Under the pieces are notes generated by a model. It ran no database searches. It was not told where the DNA came from and saw only the letters and a program-made list of their open reading frames with translations. Below are positions 8,402 to 17,597 of a DNA stretch of 64,000 nt, piece after piece; within the stretch, counting starts at the first letter, position 1, and each line of letters opens with the position of its first letter. Made by a program: the position numbers and the translations under genes. The stretch comes from Spirochaetota bacterium (GTDB lineage Bacteria; Spirochaetota; Spirochaetia; Treponematales; Rectinemataceae): NCBI GenBank assembly GCA_029265615.1, contig JAJUIB010000013.1:22344-86343 (forward strand), read 5' to 3'.

Positions 8402-9409
8402 TTAGGAGGACTCCCGCCCCTCCGCCGCGCGGATCCACCGCTCGAAGAGCAGGTCAAACTCCGCGCAGCTTGCTGCCTTGACCGCCTCCGCGCGTAGCGC
8501 GGAGCCGGCCGCCGTGCCGCGCGTATATGAACAGAATTGCTTCCTAAATTCGACGCAGGCGTTCCGCTCGCCAAGAAAGCGCGCCGCCAGCGCAAGGTGT
8601 CGGCGCGCCGTCGCGGCGCGCTCCCGTACGTCGAGCTCAGGCGGCGGCAGGCCCTCAAGCAGTGCGCGCGCCTCGCAGAAGATGAAGGGGTTGCCCATGG
8701 CGCCGCGCGCCACCATCACCCCCGCGCAGCCCGTCTCCTCGAGCATGCGGCGCGCGTCCGCTGCAGAAAAGACGTCCCCCGAGCCGAAGACCGGCACGGG
8801 CAGAGCGGCCGCAAGTTGCGCGATCTCGGACCAGGAAGCCCTGCCCGAATACCCCATGGCGCGCGTCCGCGCGTGAAGCGTCACCGCGGCGGCGCCGCCC
8901 TCAAGGGCGGCCTCGGCGACCTCCCTGAAATTGCGGCTCCCCTCGTCCCAGCCCGAGCGGATCTTCACCGTCACGGGCACGCCCGCAGCCCCGAGCACCC
9001 CTACCATCGCGCTGACGATGCGCCTGACAAGGCCGGGATCGCGCATGAGCGCCGAGCCGGCGCCGGACTTCACGATCTTGGGGACGGGACAACCGCAGTT
9101 GAGGTCGACCAACACGGGGCCAAAGCGTAGCACCAGCTCGGCCGCGCGGGAAAGGACATCGGGCTTCGAACCAAAAAGTTGGATCGCATACCGCGTTTCG
9201 TTTTCGGCCCTGGCCATGAGCGCCTCGGTCTTACCCGAGCCGCGCACGAGCGCCTCGGCGCTCACCATTTCGGTGAAGCAGAGGTCGGCACCTTCGTCGA
9301 CACAGACCGAACGGAACGCGGCATCGGAATAACCCGCGACCGGAGCGAGGAAGAGATTACCCGTAAGCTCGATGCCACCAACGCGCACGGGATGATGGTA
9401 ATGGGTCAT
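8402..9409 (-). CDS. dusB: tRNA-dihydrouridine synthase (DusB type)
   Basis: This FMN enzyme reduces specific uridines in tRNA to dihydrouridine with NADPH. The 335-aa TIM-barrel begins with the family motif LAPVAGYSDAAFR (about 21-33). The catalytic cysteine is in DLNCGCPVPKI (about 102-112), followed by the family KSGAGSAL motif. The FMN-phosphate region contains GSGDVFSAADA and MVARGAMGNPFIF (about 210-250), and a C-terminal helical tRNA-binding domain follows. It is convergent with the solute-binding-like gene and lies 38 bp downstream of tatD on the same strand, so the two may be cotranscribed. Confidence 0.93.
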   Translation of the reverse strand: MTHYHHPVRVGGIELTGNLFLAPVAGYSDAAFRSVCVDEGADLCFTEMVSAEALVRGSGKTEALMARAENETRYAIQLFGSKPDVLSRAAELVLRFGPVLVDLNCGCPVPKIVKSGAGSALMRDPGLVRRIVSAMVGVLGAAGVPVTVKIRSGWDEGSRNFREVAEAALEGGAAAVTLHARTRAMGYSGRASWSEIAQLAAALPVPVFGSGDVFSAADARRMLEETGCAGVMVARGAMGNPFIFCEARALLEGLPPPELDVRERAATARRHLALAARFLGERNACVEFRKQFCSYTRGTAAGSALRAEAVKAASCAEFDLLFERWIRAAEGRESS

Positions 9410-9447
9410 GACGCCGTTTGGCGGGCGATGCGACGCGCCCGCCTCCC

Positions 9448-10221
9448 CTAAGCCTGGACGCGGAAGAAGCGGCAGGCGTTCTGATACACGGTCTCCGCGA
9501 CCTCTTCGGGATCCATCTCAAGCATCTCGGCGAGAAAGGCGGCCGTCGAGGGAAGGTACTCGGGCTTGTTGCGCTTGCCGCGGAAATCCGCCGGCACCAT
9601 GAAGGGCGCCTCGCTTTCGAGAAGAATGCGGTCGAGCGGGAGAATCCGGACCGTCTCATGCAGGTTGCGCGCGTTCCGGTATGTGAGATTGCCCGCGAAG
9701 GAAAAATACAGATTGAGCTCGAGCGCGCGCTCCGCGTATTCCGCATCCTCGGAATAGCAGTGAAGGACGCCGCCTGCAGGCGGCAGGCGGTCGCGGAGAA
9801 TGTCAAGCACATCCTTGCCTGCCTCGCGGTTGTGAATGATGACCGGAAGGTCAAGCCGCGCCGCAAGTTCAAGCTGATCGATGAACAGCTCGATCTGGCT
9901 CTTCCGATCGCCAAATTTATGGAAATAATCGAGCCCGATTTCGCCAAGCGCGACGACACGGGGGAGCTTCGCGCCCTCCTCGATCGTCTTACGCCAATCG
10001 CGGCCGGGGTTCTGCACCTCAGAGGGGCTCACTCCGACGGCGTGATAGACGTGTTCGGCGGTCTTGAGGTTCTCATACACCGTCTTGAAGTCCATAAGGC
10101 TGTTGCAGATGCTTACAATCCGCGCCACGCCGGCCTGCTTGGCCTCCTGGCAAACCAAAAGCTGTTCGATCGGGTCATCGAAGATGAGCCCGATGTGGGC
10201 ATGAGTGTCGAAGTAGCGCAT
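9448..10221 (-). CDS. tatD: TatD family metal-dependent deoxyribonuclease
   Basis: Amidohydrolase-fold nuclease with 3'-5' exonuclease/DNase activity in characterised homologues. The ATG at 10221 (MRYFDTHAHIG) is chosen because it follows a GGAAG ribosome site and matches family starts. Metal ligands are visible: HAH near the N-terminus, GEIGLDYFHK (E about 96), IIHNREA (H about 132) and LHCYSE (H about 156). The final domain carries LLESEAPFMVP where homologues have ETD, so the Asp there is replaced by Glu-Ala. It is followed by dusB. Confidence 0.9.
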   Translation of the reverse strand: MRYFDTHAHIGLIFDDPIEQLLVCQEAKQAGVARIVSICNSLMDFKTVYENLKTAEHVYHAVGVSPSEVQNPGRDWRKTIEEGAKLPRVVALGEIGLDYFHKFGDRKSQIELFIDQLELAARLDLPVIIHNREAGKDVLDILRDRLPPAGGVLHCYSEDAEYAERALELNLYFSFAGNLTYRNARNLHETVRILPLDRILLESEAPFMVPADFRGKRNKPEYLPSTAAFLAEMLEMDPEEVAETVYQNACRFFRVQA

Positions 10222-10409
10222 CTGTCTTCCGTTAGGCTTGGTGATGATGTGAATCCCGATGGGATACATGAAATGTAGCACGCCGCATTTCCGCCGTCAA
10301 CACGAATAAATGACGGAGACTCCGGGGCGAGGCAGGGTGAGAAGCGTTTTCCACAGGGGAAACGCCGGAGGCATTTTAGAAAAAAGCCCCACCCTCGTCA
10401 AGACAAGGC

Positions 10410-11141
10410 TCACATGCGAAAAGACTCTCCGAGATATATCTTGCGCGCCGTCTCGCTCGCGAGTACCTCCTCCCGGTCGCCAGAAACGACGATGCGGCCC
10501 ACGTTGATCACATGGGCACAGTGCGTTATGTCAAGCGTGTCCCGAACGTTGTGGTCCGTGAGGAGCACGCCGATACCGCATGCAGAGAGCCGTCGGACGA
10601 TAGTTTTGATCTCGTGCACGGCGATGGGATCGATGCCGGCGAAGGGCTCGTCGAGTAGAAGGAACTTTGGCTCTATCGCAAGGGCCCGCGCGATTTCCGT
10701 CCTGCGGCGCTCGCCGCCTGACAGCGTGTAGGCAGGCTGCTTGCGGATCGCCGCGATGCCAAACTCGTCAAGGAGTTCCTCGAGTCGAGTCGCGCGTTCG
10801 GCCCTCGACAAGTCGGGCCGCGTCTCCAACACCGCAAGCACGTTCTGCTCGACGCTGAGCTTGCGAAACACCGATGGCTCCTGTGGCAGATAGGCGATCC
10901 CAAGCCGCGCCCGCTTGTACATCGGAAGTCGCCCCAGGTCGATCCCGTCGAGCAGGACGCTGCCCGCGCTCGGGCGAATAAAGCCGACAATCATGTAGAA
11001 GCACGTCGTCTTCCCCGCCCCGTTGGGGCCGAGAAGACCGGTGACCTCGCCGGTCTCCATGCAAAAGGAGACGTCGTCGACCGCCGCCTTGCGGCCGTAG
11101 AGCTTGCGGAGGGAGCGAACCTCGAGCACATGGCCGCTCAT
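10410..11141 (-). CDS. lptB: LptB-type ABC transporter ATPase
   Basis: In LPS-producing bacteria LptB powers lipopolysaccharide transport from the inner membrane with LptF/LptG. This 243-aa protein has Walker [10 protein letters not shown] (about 34-42), Q-loop [11 protein letters not shown], signature LSGGERRR, Walker B FLLLDEPF and H-loop TDHNV, all in the LptB order and spacing. It is the last gene of the overlapping chain yqeC-yqeB-pyrG-lptC-lptA-lptB (4-bp overlap with lptA). Many treponemes keep lptB and lptA-like genes although classical LPS is not found, so the real cargo may be another lipid or glycolipid. Confidence 0.93.
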   Translation of the reverse strand: MSGHVLEVRSLRKLYGRKAAVDDVSFCMETGEVTGLLGPNGAGKTTCFYMIVGFIRPSAGSVLLDGIDLGRLPMYKRARLGIAYLPQEPSVFRKLSVEQNVLAVLETRPDLSRAERATRLEELLDEFGIAAIRKQPAYTLSGGERRRTEIARALAIEPKFLLLDEPFAGIDPIAVHEIKTIVRRLSACGIGVLLTDHNVRDTLDITHCAHVINVGRIVVSGDREEVLASETARKIYLGESFRM

Positions 11142-11770
11142 TCGCCCTCCTTCGATTCGACACGGCCCCGGACCGCACCCTCGAGGCGGACCTCCTCGGT
11201 TTCCGTGTTGACGATAATCCGCGTTGCGCGATACTCGTCGCCGTCCTTGTAGACGGCCGGCGCGCCGGAGAGCTCGAGCTCTTTCGCAGATCGTCTGAAC
11301 ATTGCGTACTGCGCCCGGCAGGCAAGCCGATCCTTGAGAATGCGCACATTGACCTGAGCGAGCGTGAGCTCCATCTCGCCGTCGTCCTGAATCCAGTCCG
11401 CCTTGAGAAGGACGGCGTTTTTGCGATCCTCGAGCGCGGAGGGGCCCTCCATGAGTGAGAGTTTGCGCTTCCGGTCATAACTGAGGCGGGGGGTCTCGAT
11501 TGCGATGCCGCGCTCTGAGTCAACGGCCGAGACAGCGCCCTCGCACACGATAAGGCTCCAATCCTCGCCCGAAATCTCGATCCGATCGGCGCTGATCGCA
11601 AGGCTACCGCTTTGCACCTTCGCCCGCCCCGCAAGCACAGTGCGTTCCTTACCCGCGGCGAGAACGCTTTCGACCCGATCCGCGGAAAAGCTGAACGGCT
11701 CAGCGAAGGCAGCCCCAGAGGCAAGGGCGAGGGCGAAAGCGAACGCCATGAGCGCGGATTGCCGTCTCAC
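11138..11770 (-). CDS. lptA: LptA/OstA-like periplasmic protein
   Basis: Periplasmic bridge protein of the Lpt pathway. The 210-aa product has a clear Sec signal peptide ([19 protein letters not shown], cleavage after AFA near residue 23). An OstA-like beta-jellyroll follows, with the repeated alternating pattern seen in LptA ([32 protein letters not shown]). It overlaps lptB and lptC by 4 bp each. The sequence is divergent from proteobacterial LptA, so the call rests on fold-type repeats plus context. Confidence 0.82.
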   Translation of the reverse strand: MRRQSALMAFAFALALASGAAFAEPFSFSADRVESVLAAGKERTVLAGRAKVQSGSLAISADRIEISGEDWSLIVCEGAVSAVDSERGIAIETPRLSYDRKRKLSLMEGPSALEDRKNAVLLKADWIQDDGEMELTLAQVNVRILKDRLACRAQYAMFRRSAKELELSGAPAVYKDGDEYRATRIIVNTETEEVRLEGAVRGRVESKEGE

Positions 11771-12414
11771 GGCCGCACTCCATCGGCGCCGACGGCTGAT
11801 GCGTCCGCCGCCGCGTCGGCCGCCAGGACGGGCGCGGAGGCGTCAAGCACCACAAAGACACCCTCGGTGGGTTCTCGGAAGGACACAGCGCGACGGCGCG
11901 CATCGGCCGAAAATCCCGCTCCCCTGATCCATGAGCCGTCGCCGCGACGAAGGCTCACGGGGCGGTCGAGGCGGCTTTCGAGGCGCTTTGCCCGCGCATC
12001 CCAGAAAAGATACTCGGCCTCAAGGAGCGCATCCTCACGCCACGCATCGATACGGATATTCCCCGAAAGCTCCGCATCGCCGGACTCCGCATAGAGCACC
12101 GCCTGATCGGCACGTCCTGCGATCGCAAGCCCGCCCGTCGAGCGATCGAACTCGCGGAAGCTCACACGTGAGAGCACGGTGCATCGCGAGACCGCATAGT
12201 CCTCGGCGCACTCGGCGACAAGCTCGAAGATAAGCGCTCCTCCCTCGACGACATGGTGCGTAAACCCGCGAAAGACGAGGCGGGGCGCCTCAGGGCGCTC
12301 CGCAGAAGGGCCAAACCCATAGTCCAGGCTACAGCCCGCGAGAATCGCGGCGCCCATAGTGGCGATAGCCGCGGCGAGCGCGGTTCTCCGTCGGATTGCC
12401 GCGCTACTTCCCAT
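11767..12414 (-). CDS. lptC: LptC-like lipoprotein
   Basis: The ATG at 12414 gives a 215-aa precursor with basic N-terminus, hydrophobic segment and lipobox ILAGC (cysteine at about residue 28), so it is a predicted lipoprotein. The mature part is beta-rich and resembles the LptC/YrbK jellyroll (AVLYAESGDAELSGNIRID is typical of this fold). Proteobacterial LptC is anchored by a transmembrane helix, so a lipid anchor here is a variation. It overlaps pyrG by 11 bp and lptA by 4 bp. The low-complexity Ala/Asp tail has no assigned role. Confidence 0.72.
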   Translation of the reverse strand: MGSSAAIRRRTALAAAIATMGAAILAGCSLDYGFGPSAERPEAPRLVFRGFTHHVVEGGALIFELVAECAEDYAVSRCTVLSRVSFREFDRSTGGLAIAGRADQAVLYAESGDAELSGNIRIDAWREDALLEAEYLFWDARAKRLESRLDRPVSLRRGDGSWIRGAGFSADARRRAVSFREPTEGVFVVLDASAPVLAADAAADASAVGADGVRP

Positions 12415-14011
12415 GCTCCACGCAGGCCGCGACAAAACTCGCGAAAAGCGGCGCTGCCGCAACGGGGCGGGACTTGAATTCGGGATGGAACTGCACTCCA
12501 AGCCCCCAGGGGTGCCCCGGCCATTCGCAGGCCTCGACAAGGCCACCATCCGGCGTGAGCGCGGCAACCCTAAGCCCCGCGGCCTCGATCTCCGCGCGAT
12601 AGGCATTGGCAAATTCGTAGCGATGCCGGTGACGCTCGGAAATCCGCTCGGCGCCATAAATCCGCCTGATGAGCGTCCCCTCCTTGAGCACCGAATCGCT
12701 TTTTCCAAGTCGCATCGTCCCGCCGTAGTTTTTCACGTCGACCTGATCCTCTAGAAGGCCCACGACCGGATGCGGCGTGTCGCGGTCAAATTCGGTCGAA
12801 TGTGCATCGCTCCAGCCGAGAAGGTTGCGCGCAGCCTCGATCACCATGATCTGCATGCCGAGGCAGATGCCAAAATAGGGTTTTCCGGTTTCGCGCGCAT
12901 ACCGCGCCGCGCGAACCATCCCATCAACCCCGCGCTCGCCAAACCCTCCCGGCACCAGAATGCCATCCACCGCGCCCAACACGCCGTCAACGTCGGCGCT
13001 CTCGCCTTCGAGACGGCTTGAATCGATCTTGACGAGCTCGACCGCCGCCTCGTTCGCGATGCCGCCATGGTAGAGCGCCTCCCAGACCGACTTGTAGGCG
13101 TCGTGGAGCTCCATATACTTGCCGACCACGCCGATCCGCGCCCTTCGCCGCGGCTCGCGGAACTTACGGACCACCTCGCGCCATGCCTTGAGGTCTGCGT
13201 GGCGGCTCTCGATGTTCATTTTTTTGAGGAGGAAGGAATCAAGCCCCTGCTCATGGAAAAGAAGCAGAATTTCGTAGATCGTCGTCGGCACATCGTGCGC
13301 GGAGATGACCCCTTCGAACTCCACGTTCGTAAAACCTGCGATCTTGCGGCGTAGGCCCTCGTCGATTGGCTCCGCCGCGCGGAGCACCAAGGCATCCGGC
13401 TGGATGCCCACCTCCTGGAGCTCCTTCACCGCATGTTGCGTCGGCTTCGTCTTGAGCTCCCCGCCCGAGACCGTCGGCACAAGCGTCACATGCACCGAAA
13501 CCGCGTTCTGACGTCCAAATTCATGGATGAGTTGACGCGCCGCCTCGAGAAAGGGAATCGATTCCATGTCGCCGACTGTTCCGCCGACTTCGACGATGGT
13601 GATGTCGACCTCGGGATCCTTCCCCACCGCGAGGATGCGGCTCTTGATCTCGTCGGTGACATGTGGAATCACCTGAACCGTCCGCCCCAAAAAGCGCCCC
13701 TCGCGCTCCTTGTCGATCACCGCACGGTACACCTGGCCCGTGGTGATCGAGTTCGCACGCGAAAGCGGGGAATTCGTGAATCTGCCGTAGTTTCCGAGGT
13801 CAAGGTCGGTTTCAGCCCCGTCGTCGGTGACGTAGACCTCGCCATGCTGGTAGGGGCTCATCGTCCCCGCATCCACATTGAGATAGGGGTCGATTTTCAC
13901 CATGCGCACAGACAGGCCGCGCGCGTCCATGAGAGCGCCGATCGAGGAGGCCGCAACGCCCTTGCCCAGGGAGGAGCAGACGCCACCTGTCACGAAGATG
14001 AGCTTCTTCAT
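12404..14011 (-). CDS. pyrG: CTP synthase
   Basis: Makes CTP from UTP, glutamine and ATP. The 535-aa length is standard. The N-terminal amidoligase domain starts KKLIFVTGGVCSSLGKG and has the nucleotide-binding KIDPYLNVDAGTM block. The class I glutamine amidotransferase domain (about 290-535) has the nucleophile in FGICLGMQ and the His-Glu pair in QFHPEFKSRP. It overlaps yqeB by 4 bp and lptC by 11 bp. Location beside Lpt genes is reasonable because CTP feeds CMP-sugar activation, but overlap with yqeB is unusual. Confidence 0.97.
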   Translation of the reverse strand: MKKLIFVTGGVCSSLGKGVAASSIGALMDARGLSVRMVKIDPYLNVDAGTMSPYQHGEVYVTDDGAETDLDLGNYGRFTNSPLSRANSITTGQVYRAVIDKEREGRFLGRTVQVIPHVTDEIKSRILAVGKDPEVDITIVEVGGTVGDMESIPFLEAARQLIHEFGRQNAVSVHVTLVPTVSGGELKTKPTQHAVKELQEVGIQPDALVLRAAEPIDEGLRRKIAGFTNVEFEGVISAHDVPTTIYEILLLFHEQGLDSFLLKKMNIESRHADLKAWREVVRKFREPRRRARIGVVGKYMELHDAYKSVWEALYHGGIANEAAVELVKIDSSRLEGESADVDGVLGAVDGILVPGGFGERGVDGMVRAARYARETGKPYFGICLGMQIMVIEAARNLLGWSDAHSTEFDRDTPHPVVGLLEDQVDVKNYGGTMRLGKSDSVLKEGTLIRRIYGAERISERHRHRYEFANAYRAEIEAAGLRVAALTPDGGLVEACEWPGHPWGLGVQFHPEFKSRPVAAAPLFASFVAACVEHGK

Positions 14012-14898
14012 GGAACTTCAGTATCCCGGGCGCGGCCCTGAGTGTCAACCGCACCGAGTGCCCATGCGGCGCCCCGCATGAGGAGCGCCTCGAGGACGCC
14101 GCCCGCAATCGCGCGAGCCTTGTCCGAGATGGTGGCAGCGTCGACCGCGTCGCCGCGCGGATCGACGTCGGCGACCTTGAAGCCCACCGCAACCTCGCTG
14201 CCGCCGCGGATAAGCCCGCGAAGCCTGCCATCGAGGGGGGCAAGCACGACCGCCCGGGCACCGTCCCCCTCGACAGCCAGAATGGGCTCGCCGCGCCGCA
14301 CGAGGGAACCGAGGGCGCAGAGCGTTTCTACACGACCTGCTATTGGCGCGCGGACGACGCGCTCTCCGCCATAGCCGCCAATCATGCCCGGCACTCCCGT
14401 GTCCGCCTGCGCGGCCCCCGAAAGGATCACCCGTCCGAGATCGTGACCGCGATTGGTCTCGACCACTGCGTGCGCGTCCACACCGGCGATAAATCCGGGC
14501 CCAAGCGCAACGACGATCGGCGCGCGCTCTATACGCGTCCCCAGATTGCGCTTTGCAAGAATCGCATCGACCAGGGCGCAGGGGGCGATCGCGGACAGCG
14601 TCTCAGCCTCCGGATCGGCAAGCACGGGGACGCGGAGCGGCGCCACGGAAGCGAGGAGCTCCTCCACGCTTCCGACCCTATGCGCACGCACGCCCTCGAC
14701 CTCGGCCCGCCCGTCGTACATGCACTCGGAGAGGGCGACCATGCGCCGTATGGCGGTGGGGCGCTCAACCTCGAGCGCCGCGACAAGAAAGCCCGAACGT
14801 GCAAGCCGCACGATGACACCGCTTGCAATATCGCCCGCGCCCCGGACCAGGACCAGCGGACGTGGGGTGAGTCCGGCACCCCCTGCCACAGGGATCAT
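14008..14898 (-). CDS. yqeB: YqeB-type accessory protein of selenium-dependent molybdenum hydroxylases (EF2563 family)
   Basis: Members of this family occur with yqeC and mark genomes that use labile selenium as a cofactor in molybdenum hydroxylases such as xanthine dehydrogenase. The 296-aa protein has the family opening VLVRGAGDIASGVIVRL with a Rossmann-like glycine pattern (about 17-33), the block VVALGPGFIAGVDAHAVVETNRGHD split across residues 130-155, and GGYGGERVVRAPIAGRVE near 175-190. The rest is a biotinyl/lipoyl-like beta segment. Biochemical function is not established. No hydroxylase gene is in the window. Confidence 0.85.
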   Translation of the reverse strand: MIPVAGGAGLTPRPLVLVRGAGDIASGVIVRLARSGFLVAALEVERPTAIRRMVALSECMYDGRAEVEGVRAHRVGSVEELLASVAPLRVPVLADPEAETLSAIAPCALVDAILAKRNLGTRIERAPIVVALGPGFIAGVDAHAVVETNRGHDLGRVILSGAAQADTGVPGMIGGYGGERVVRAPIAGRVETLCALGSLVRRGEPILAVEGDGARAVVLAPLDGRLRGLIRGGSEVAVGFKVADVDPRGDAVDAATISDKARAIAGGVLEALLMRGAAWALGAVDTQGRARDTEVP

Positions 14899-15752
14899 GC
14901 ATTCACTCCCGCGAGGCGAATCCTAGCCTCCGATCGCGATGGTGGAGCCGCAAAAACGAGCGACCGCAGAAGCCCCGCGCGGAGCGATCCTACGAAAAAG
15001 CGGGTTCCATTCACACGCGACCGCGCAAGTTCGCGGGCAAGCGATGCCGCGGCCCCCGCTGGTGCGACATCCTCCTGATTAAACAGCACGCAACGCTGAG
15101 CCGAAGGTGGCGTGCCTTTGAATAGTCCGTCGGGCGACTCGACAAGTGCCACAAGGTGACGCGCCTCGATAGGAGCGCCGAGGGGACAGGCGACAAGCGG
15201 GAAAAACAGCTCCGGCCGGTGGACGGTCGCGGCATCGGCGGGTTTGCCCAAGGAGGCGAGGCCAACAACGCCGATGACCAGGGTGGCGCACGCGGGTATG
15301 ACTGGCTCATGCGCGGCGGGAGCCTTGATCGGAAGCCCGCGCGCGCCATCCGCCTCAACGAGCACCATCTCCCAGCAGTCAAGGAATGCAGCGCCCCAGG
15401 AGGGGTCTATGCCGATCAGCTTGTCCTCTGCGCTCGCGCGGTCCGCGGCAACGATGAGAGGGCCGGAGACCGCAGGTCCCCCGCGCCCGCGGCCGCGAAG
15501 GCGCGAAAGAAGCGGCGCAGCCTCGGCGCGCGGACGTGCAAGGGCGGGCTCGAGCAGAAGGCCGGAGAAGCGGCGGCTCACCTCACTACGCGGGTCGCGC
15601 AGGTGCGTCGTCGTGGTCACCACGAGATCATCGGAACCAAGGGTCTCTGCAAGCGCAAAAAGGAGACTCGTCTTGCCGCCCGCGCCAACTATGGCGATCA
15701 GCCCGGCCTTCCTGTGGCCCATCAGGTCAAGAAGCGAAGCACCCAACGCCAT
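14895..15752 (-). CDS. yqeC: YqeC-type selenium-dependent hydroxylase accessory protein
   Basis: A putative P-loop protein paired with yqeB in selenium-dependent molybdenum hydroxylase systems. The ATG at 15752 (MALGASLLDLMGH) is preferred to a longer frame with an irregular Arg/Gly-rich extension. The 285-aa product has Walker A-like IVGAGGKTSLL (about 19-29), VVTTTTHLRDP (about 44-54) and LVEADGARGLPIKAPAAHEP (about 120-140), all hallmarks of the family. It is the first gene of the six-gene overlapping minus-strand run and overlaps yqeB by 4 bp. Confidence 0.87.
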   Translation of the reverse strand: MALGASLLDLMGHRKAGLIAIVGAGGKTSLLFALAETLGSDDLVVTTTTHLRDPRSEVSRRFSGLLLEPALARPRAEAAPLLSRLRGRGRGGPAVSGPLIVAADRASAEDKLIGIDPSWGAAFLDCWEMVLVEADGARGLPIKAPAAHEPVIPACATLVIGVVGLASLGKPADAATVHRPELFFPLVACPLGAPIEARHLVALVESPDGLFKGTPPSAQRCVLFNQEDVAPAGAAASLARELARSRVNGTRFFVGSLRAGLLRSLVFAAPPSRSEARIRLAGVNA

Positions 15753-15920
15753 ACGGCTCCCCCCGCGGGGCACCCGCCGGAGGCGGCACCACCCGCGGAG
15801 AGTGATACTGCAGACCAGGCCTGCCGTCAAGCTTCGTATCACAGGCCACGCGAGGCACAAGCCGCGGCCGCGACTTTAGCCCGGTCACACGGATCTATTC
15901 AGTTCCAGCCATGGCAGGCT

Positions 15921-16379
15921 ATGCTCATAGGCGTGGACTACCGTATACGCGCCGAAGCCTATCTCGACGACGGCTACTTCACCGTCACCTGGTCGCCCTT
16001 TGCAAAGGCCGACAAATACGACATCGCCACGCGCGTGCCCGCGGTCGGGGGCATCGCGGAGCTCTACTTCATGGACAGGGAGGGGAAACTCAACCTTTTT
16101 TGCCTTCAGCGCTCCTGGTATGGAGGCCTCCGAGCCATGCTCCGCGAACGCTGCGACGCCTCGCTCGAAAAAGACCCCTACCGCCTTTCGATCCTCGTCA
16201 AATGGCGCAATCGGATTTATTACCGCTACAGTTGCTCGGAATCCGCCGCAGACATGGCCGATGTCATGTTTTTCTTCATGCAAACCTATTCTCCAGGCAC
16301 ACGCGGCACCGAACATTCCGGCCGCTATGCGCATATCTTCCTGAAAGAGATCGATAGCGGAAAGCTCATCACAACCTAA
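15921..16379 (+). CDS. Uncharacterised 152-aa protein
   Basis: I do not recognise the family. The chosen ATG begins MLIGVDYRIRAEAYL; the frame is open far upstream but that part is antisense to yqeC and compositionally random. The product is a compact alpha/beta-looking protein without signal peptide. It is rich in aromatic residues (for example RNRIYYRYSC and MFFFMQTYSPG), with one short beta-rich block at 15-60. It lies between two minus-strand genes and its 3' end overlaps the PAS-kinase gene by 11 bp in a convergent arrangement. It is likely real because of its amino-acid composition and third-position GC, but its role is unknown. Confidence 0.65.
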   Translation: MLIGVDYRIRAEAYLDDGYFTVTWSPFAKADKYDIATRVPAVGGIAELYFMDREGKLNLFCLQRSWYGGLRAMLRERCDASLEKDPYRLSILVKWRNRIYYRYSCSESAADMADVMFFFMQTYSPGTRGTEHSGRYAHIFLKEIDSGKLITT

Positions 16380-17439
16380 CAGGCACACACAGCCGCGCAC
16401 CGCCTGCGACCGCTCTCAGTTCCCCGCTCACGCGCCCCAACAGAAGCCGCGCCAGGCGGAAGTCATCCTCATTGATGACAAGTGCGCCCTCGATCAACGC
16501 ACAAAGCCGTGCGTCTTCGGTCGCAAGCTCAAGACGCGCCGGCGCATCCGTCGCAAAGAGGACATCGGTCACCGCTATAGCGAAGGCGAGCGCCTCGTCA
16601 AGCCCGGCTTGGCCTTCGAGCATGTCGGTCCAGAGGTACCGCGCGCCCGCCTCAACCGCAACGCTCGCTCCCAGAGTCCGCGCAAATTCCGCAACATCCA
16701 CGAGAGCCCTTCCCTGTTCATACCGCGCAGCGGCATAGGCAGCGGTGACCGCCGCAATGCGCGCCGCCGCGCGCTGAGACCCTCGCACCGTTTCGTTGTC
16801 CCGCACGAGTGCACCGATGACTTGGAGGAGGTTCCCCAGCCGATCACGGAGCTCACGCGCAAGCTCCTCGCGTCCTGAGATCTCGCGGCTGAGCGCCTTG
16901 GCGCCTGCCACAAGCTCATCGGCGAGGCTGTCGACAAGCGCGCGAAGCTCGGCATTTCGCCGTGCAAGTTCCGCATTCGCCGCCCGAAGCTCCTCCCGGA
17001 CCTCGGCAAGCGCGGTGACATCGTCAAGCAGAACAAGCGCATAGAGTGTTCCGCGATAGCTTCGAAGCTTTGTTGTGAATCTGAGCTTTTTGCGGATCCG
17101 CCTCCCCTCGAGGACAAACTCCCGTTCAAGCTCCTCGCCATACGTGGACTGCCCTGCGGTGAAGGCAGAGACGATGCTCGCGCGGAGCGGGCAACTCGGA
17201 CACTTCGAAGTGTGGCCACAATCGGTCCCCTCATCGAGCGGAAAGGCGCACCCGATCGCGTTGCCGCAGAGCTCGCCCAGAATCGCATCTTCCGGCCGAT
17301 GGAACAAGGTCGTGAATGAGTTGTTAAAGTGCACAAGCCGCGTCTCGGAATCAGCAAGAAAGATAGCCGTCGTGAGGTGTTCATACAAATCGGCAAGAAA
17401 TTCGTTCGACTCTTTGAGCTCCTCAACCTTGAGTTCCAT
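16369..17439 (-). CDS. PAS-domain sensor with degenerate histidine-kinase region
   Basis: The ATG at 17439 follows an AGGAGG ribosome site at 5 nt. Residues 10-145 form a PAS domain whose loop contains five cysteines (58, 64, 74, 80, 83; pattern C-x5-C-x9-C-x5-C-x2-C). This insertion is known in a subgroup of sensor kinases and could bind metal or sense redox. A coiled-coil linker (145-195) leads to a segment that aligns with the HisKA_2 dimerisation box (RDRLGNLLQVIGAL, 198-211), but the histidine pair of the usual HHRVKNNLQ motif is replaced by Arg-Asp. The C-terminal 130 residues match the ATPase domain in length only, with no N-box asparagine and no DxGxG box. Autophosphorylation is therefore unlikely. 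Confidence 0.75.
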   Translation of the reverse strand: MELKVEELKESNEFLADLYEHLTTAIFLADSETRLVHFNNSFTTLFHRPEDAILGELCGNAIGCAFPLDEGTDCGHTSKCPSCPLRASIVSAFTAGQSTYGEELEREFVLEGRRIRKKLRFTTKLRSYRGTLYALVLLDDVTALAEVREELRAANAELARRNAELRALVDSLADELVAGAKALSREISGREELARELRDRLGNLLQVIGALVRDNETVRGSQRAAARIAAVTAAYAAARYEQGRALVDVAEFARTLGASVAVEAGARYLWTDMLEGQAGLDEALAFAIAVTDVLFATDAPARLELATEDARLCALIEGALVINEDDFRLARLLLGRVSGELRAVAGGARLCVPVRL

Positions 17440-17597
17440 CGCCACCTCCTAGGCGTGCGCCGGTCTTCATTCCAATCCTAGCCCATGCCCACCGCTAGCG
17501 AAAGGTCGTGCCGCCTTTCGACAGGGCGGATCGGCCTAAACCCACGCGACAGGTACGCCGACACTACAAAGGTAAGGTAAAGGAGCGCGATAAAGCC

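Noticed and set aside
15156..15920. Upstream extension of the 15921 gene
   Set aside because: This part is antisense to yqeC, with random composition; the ATG at 15921 begins the orderly part.
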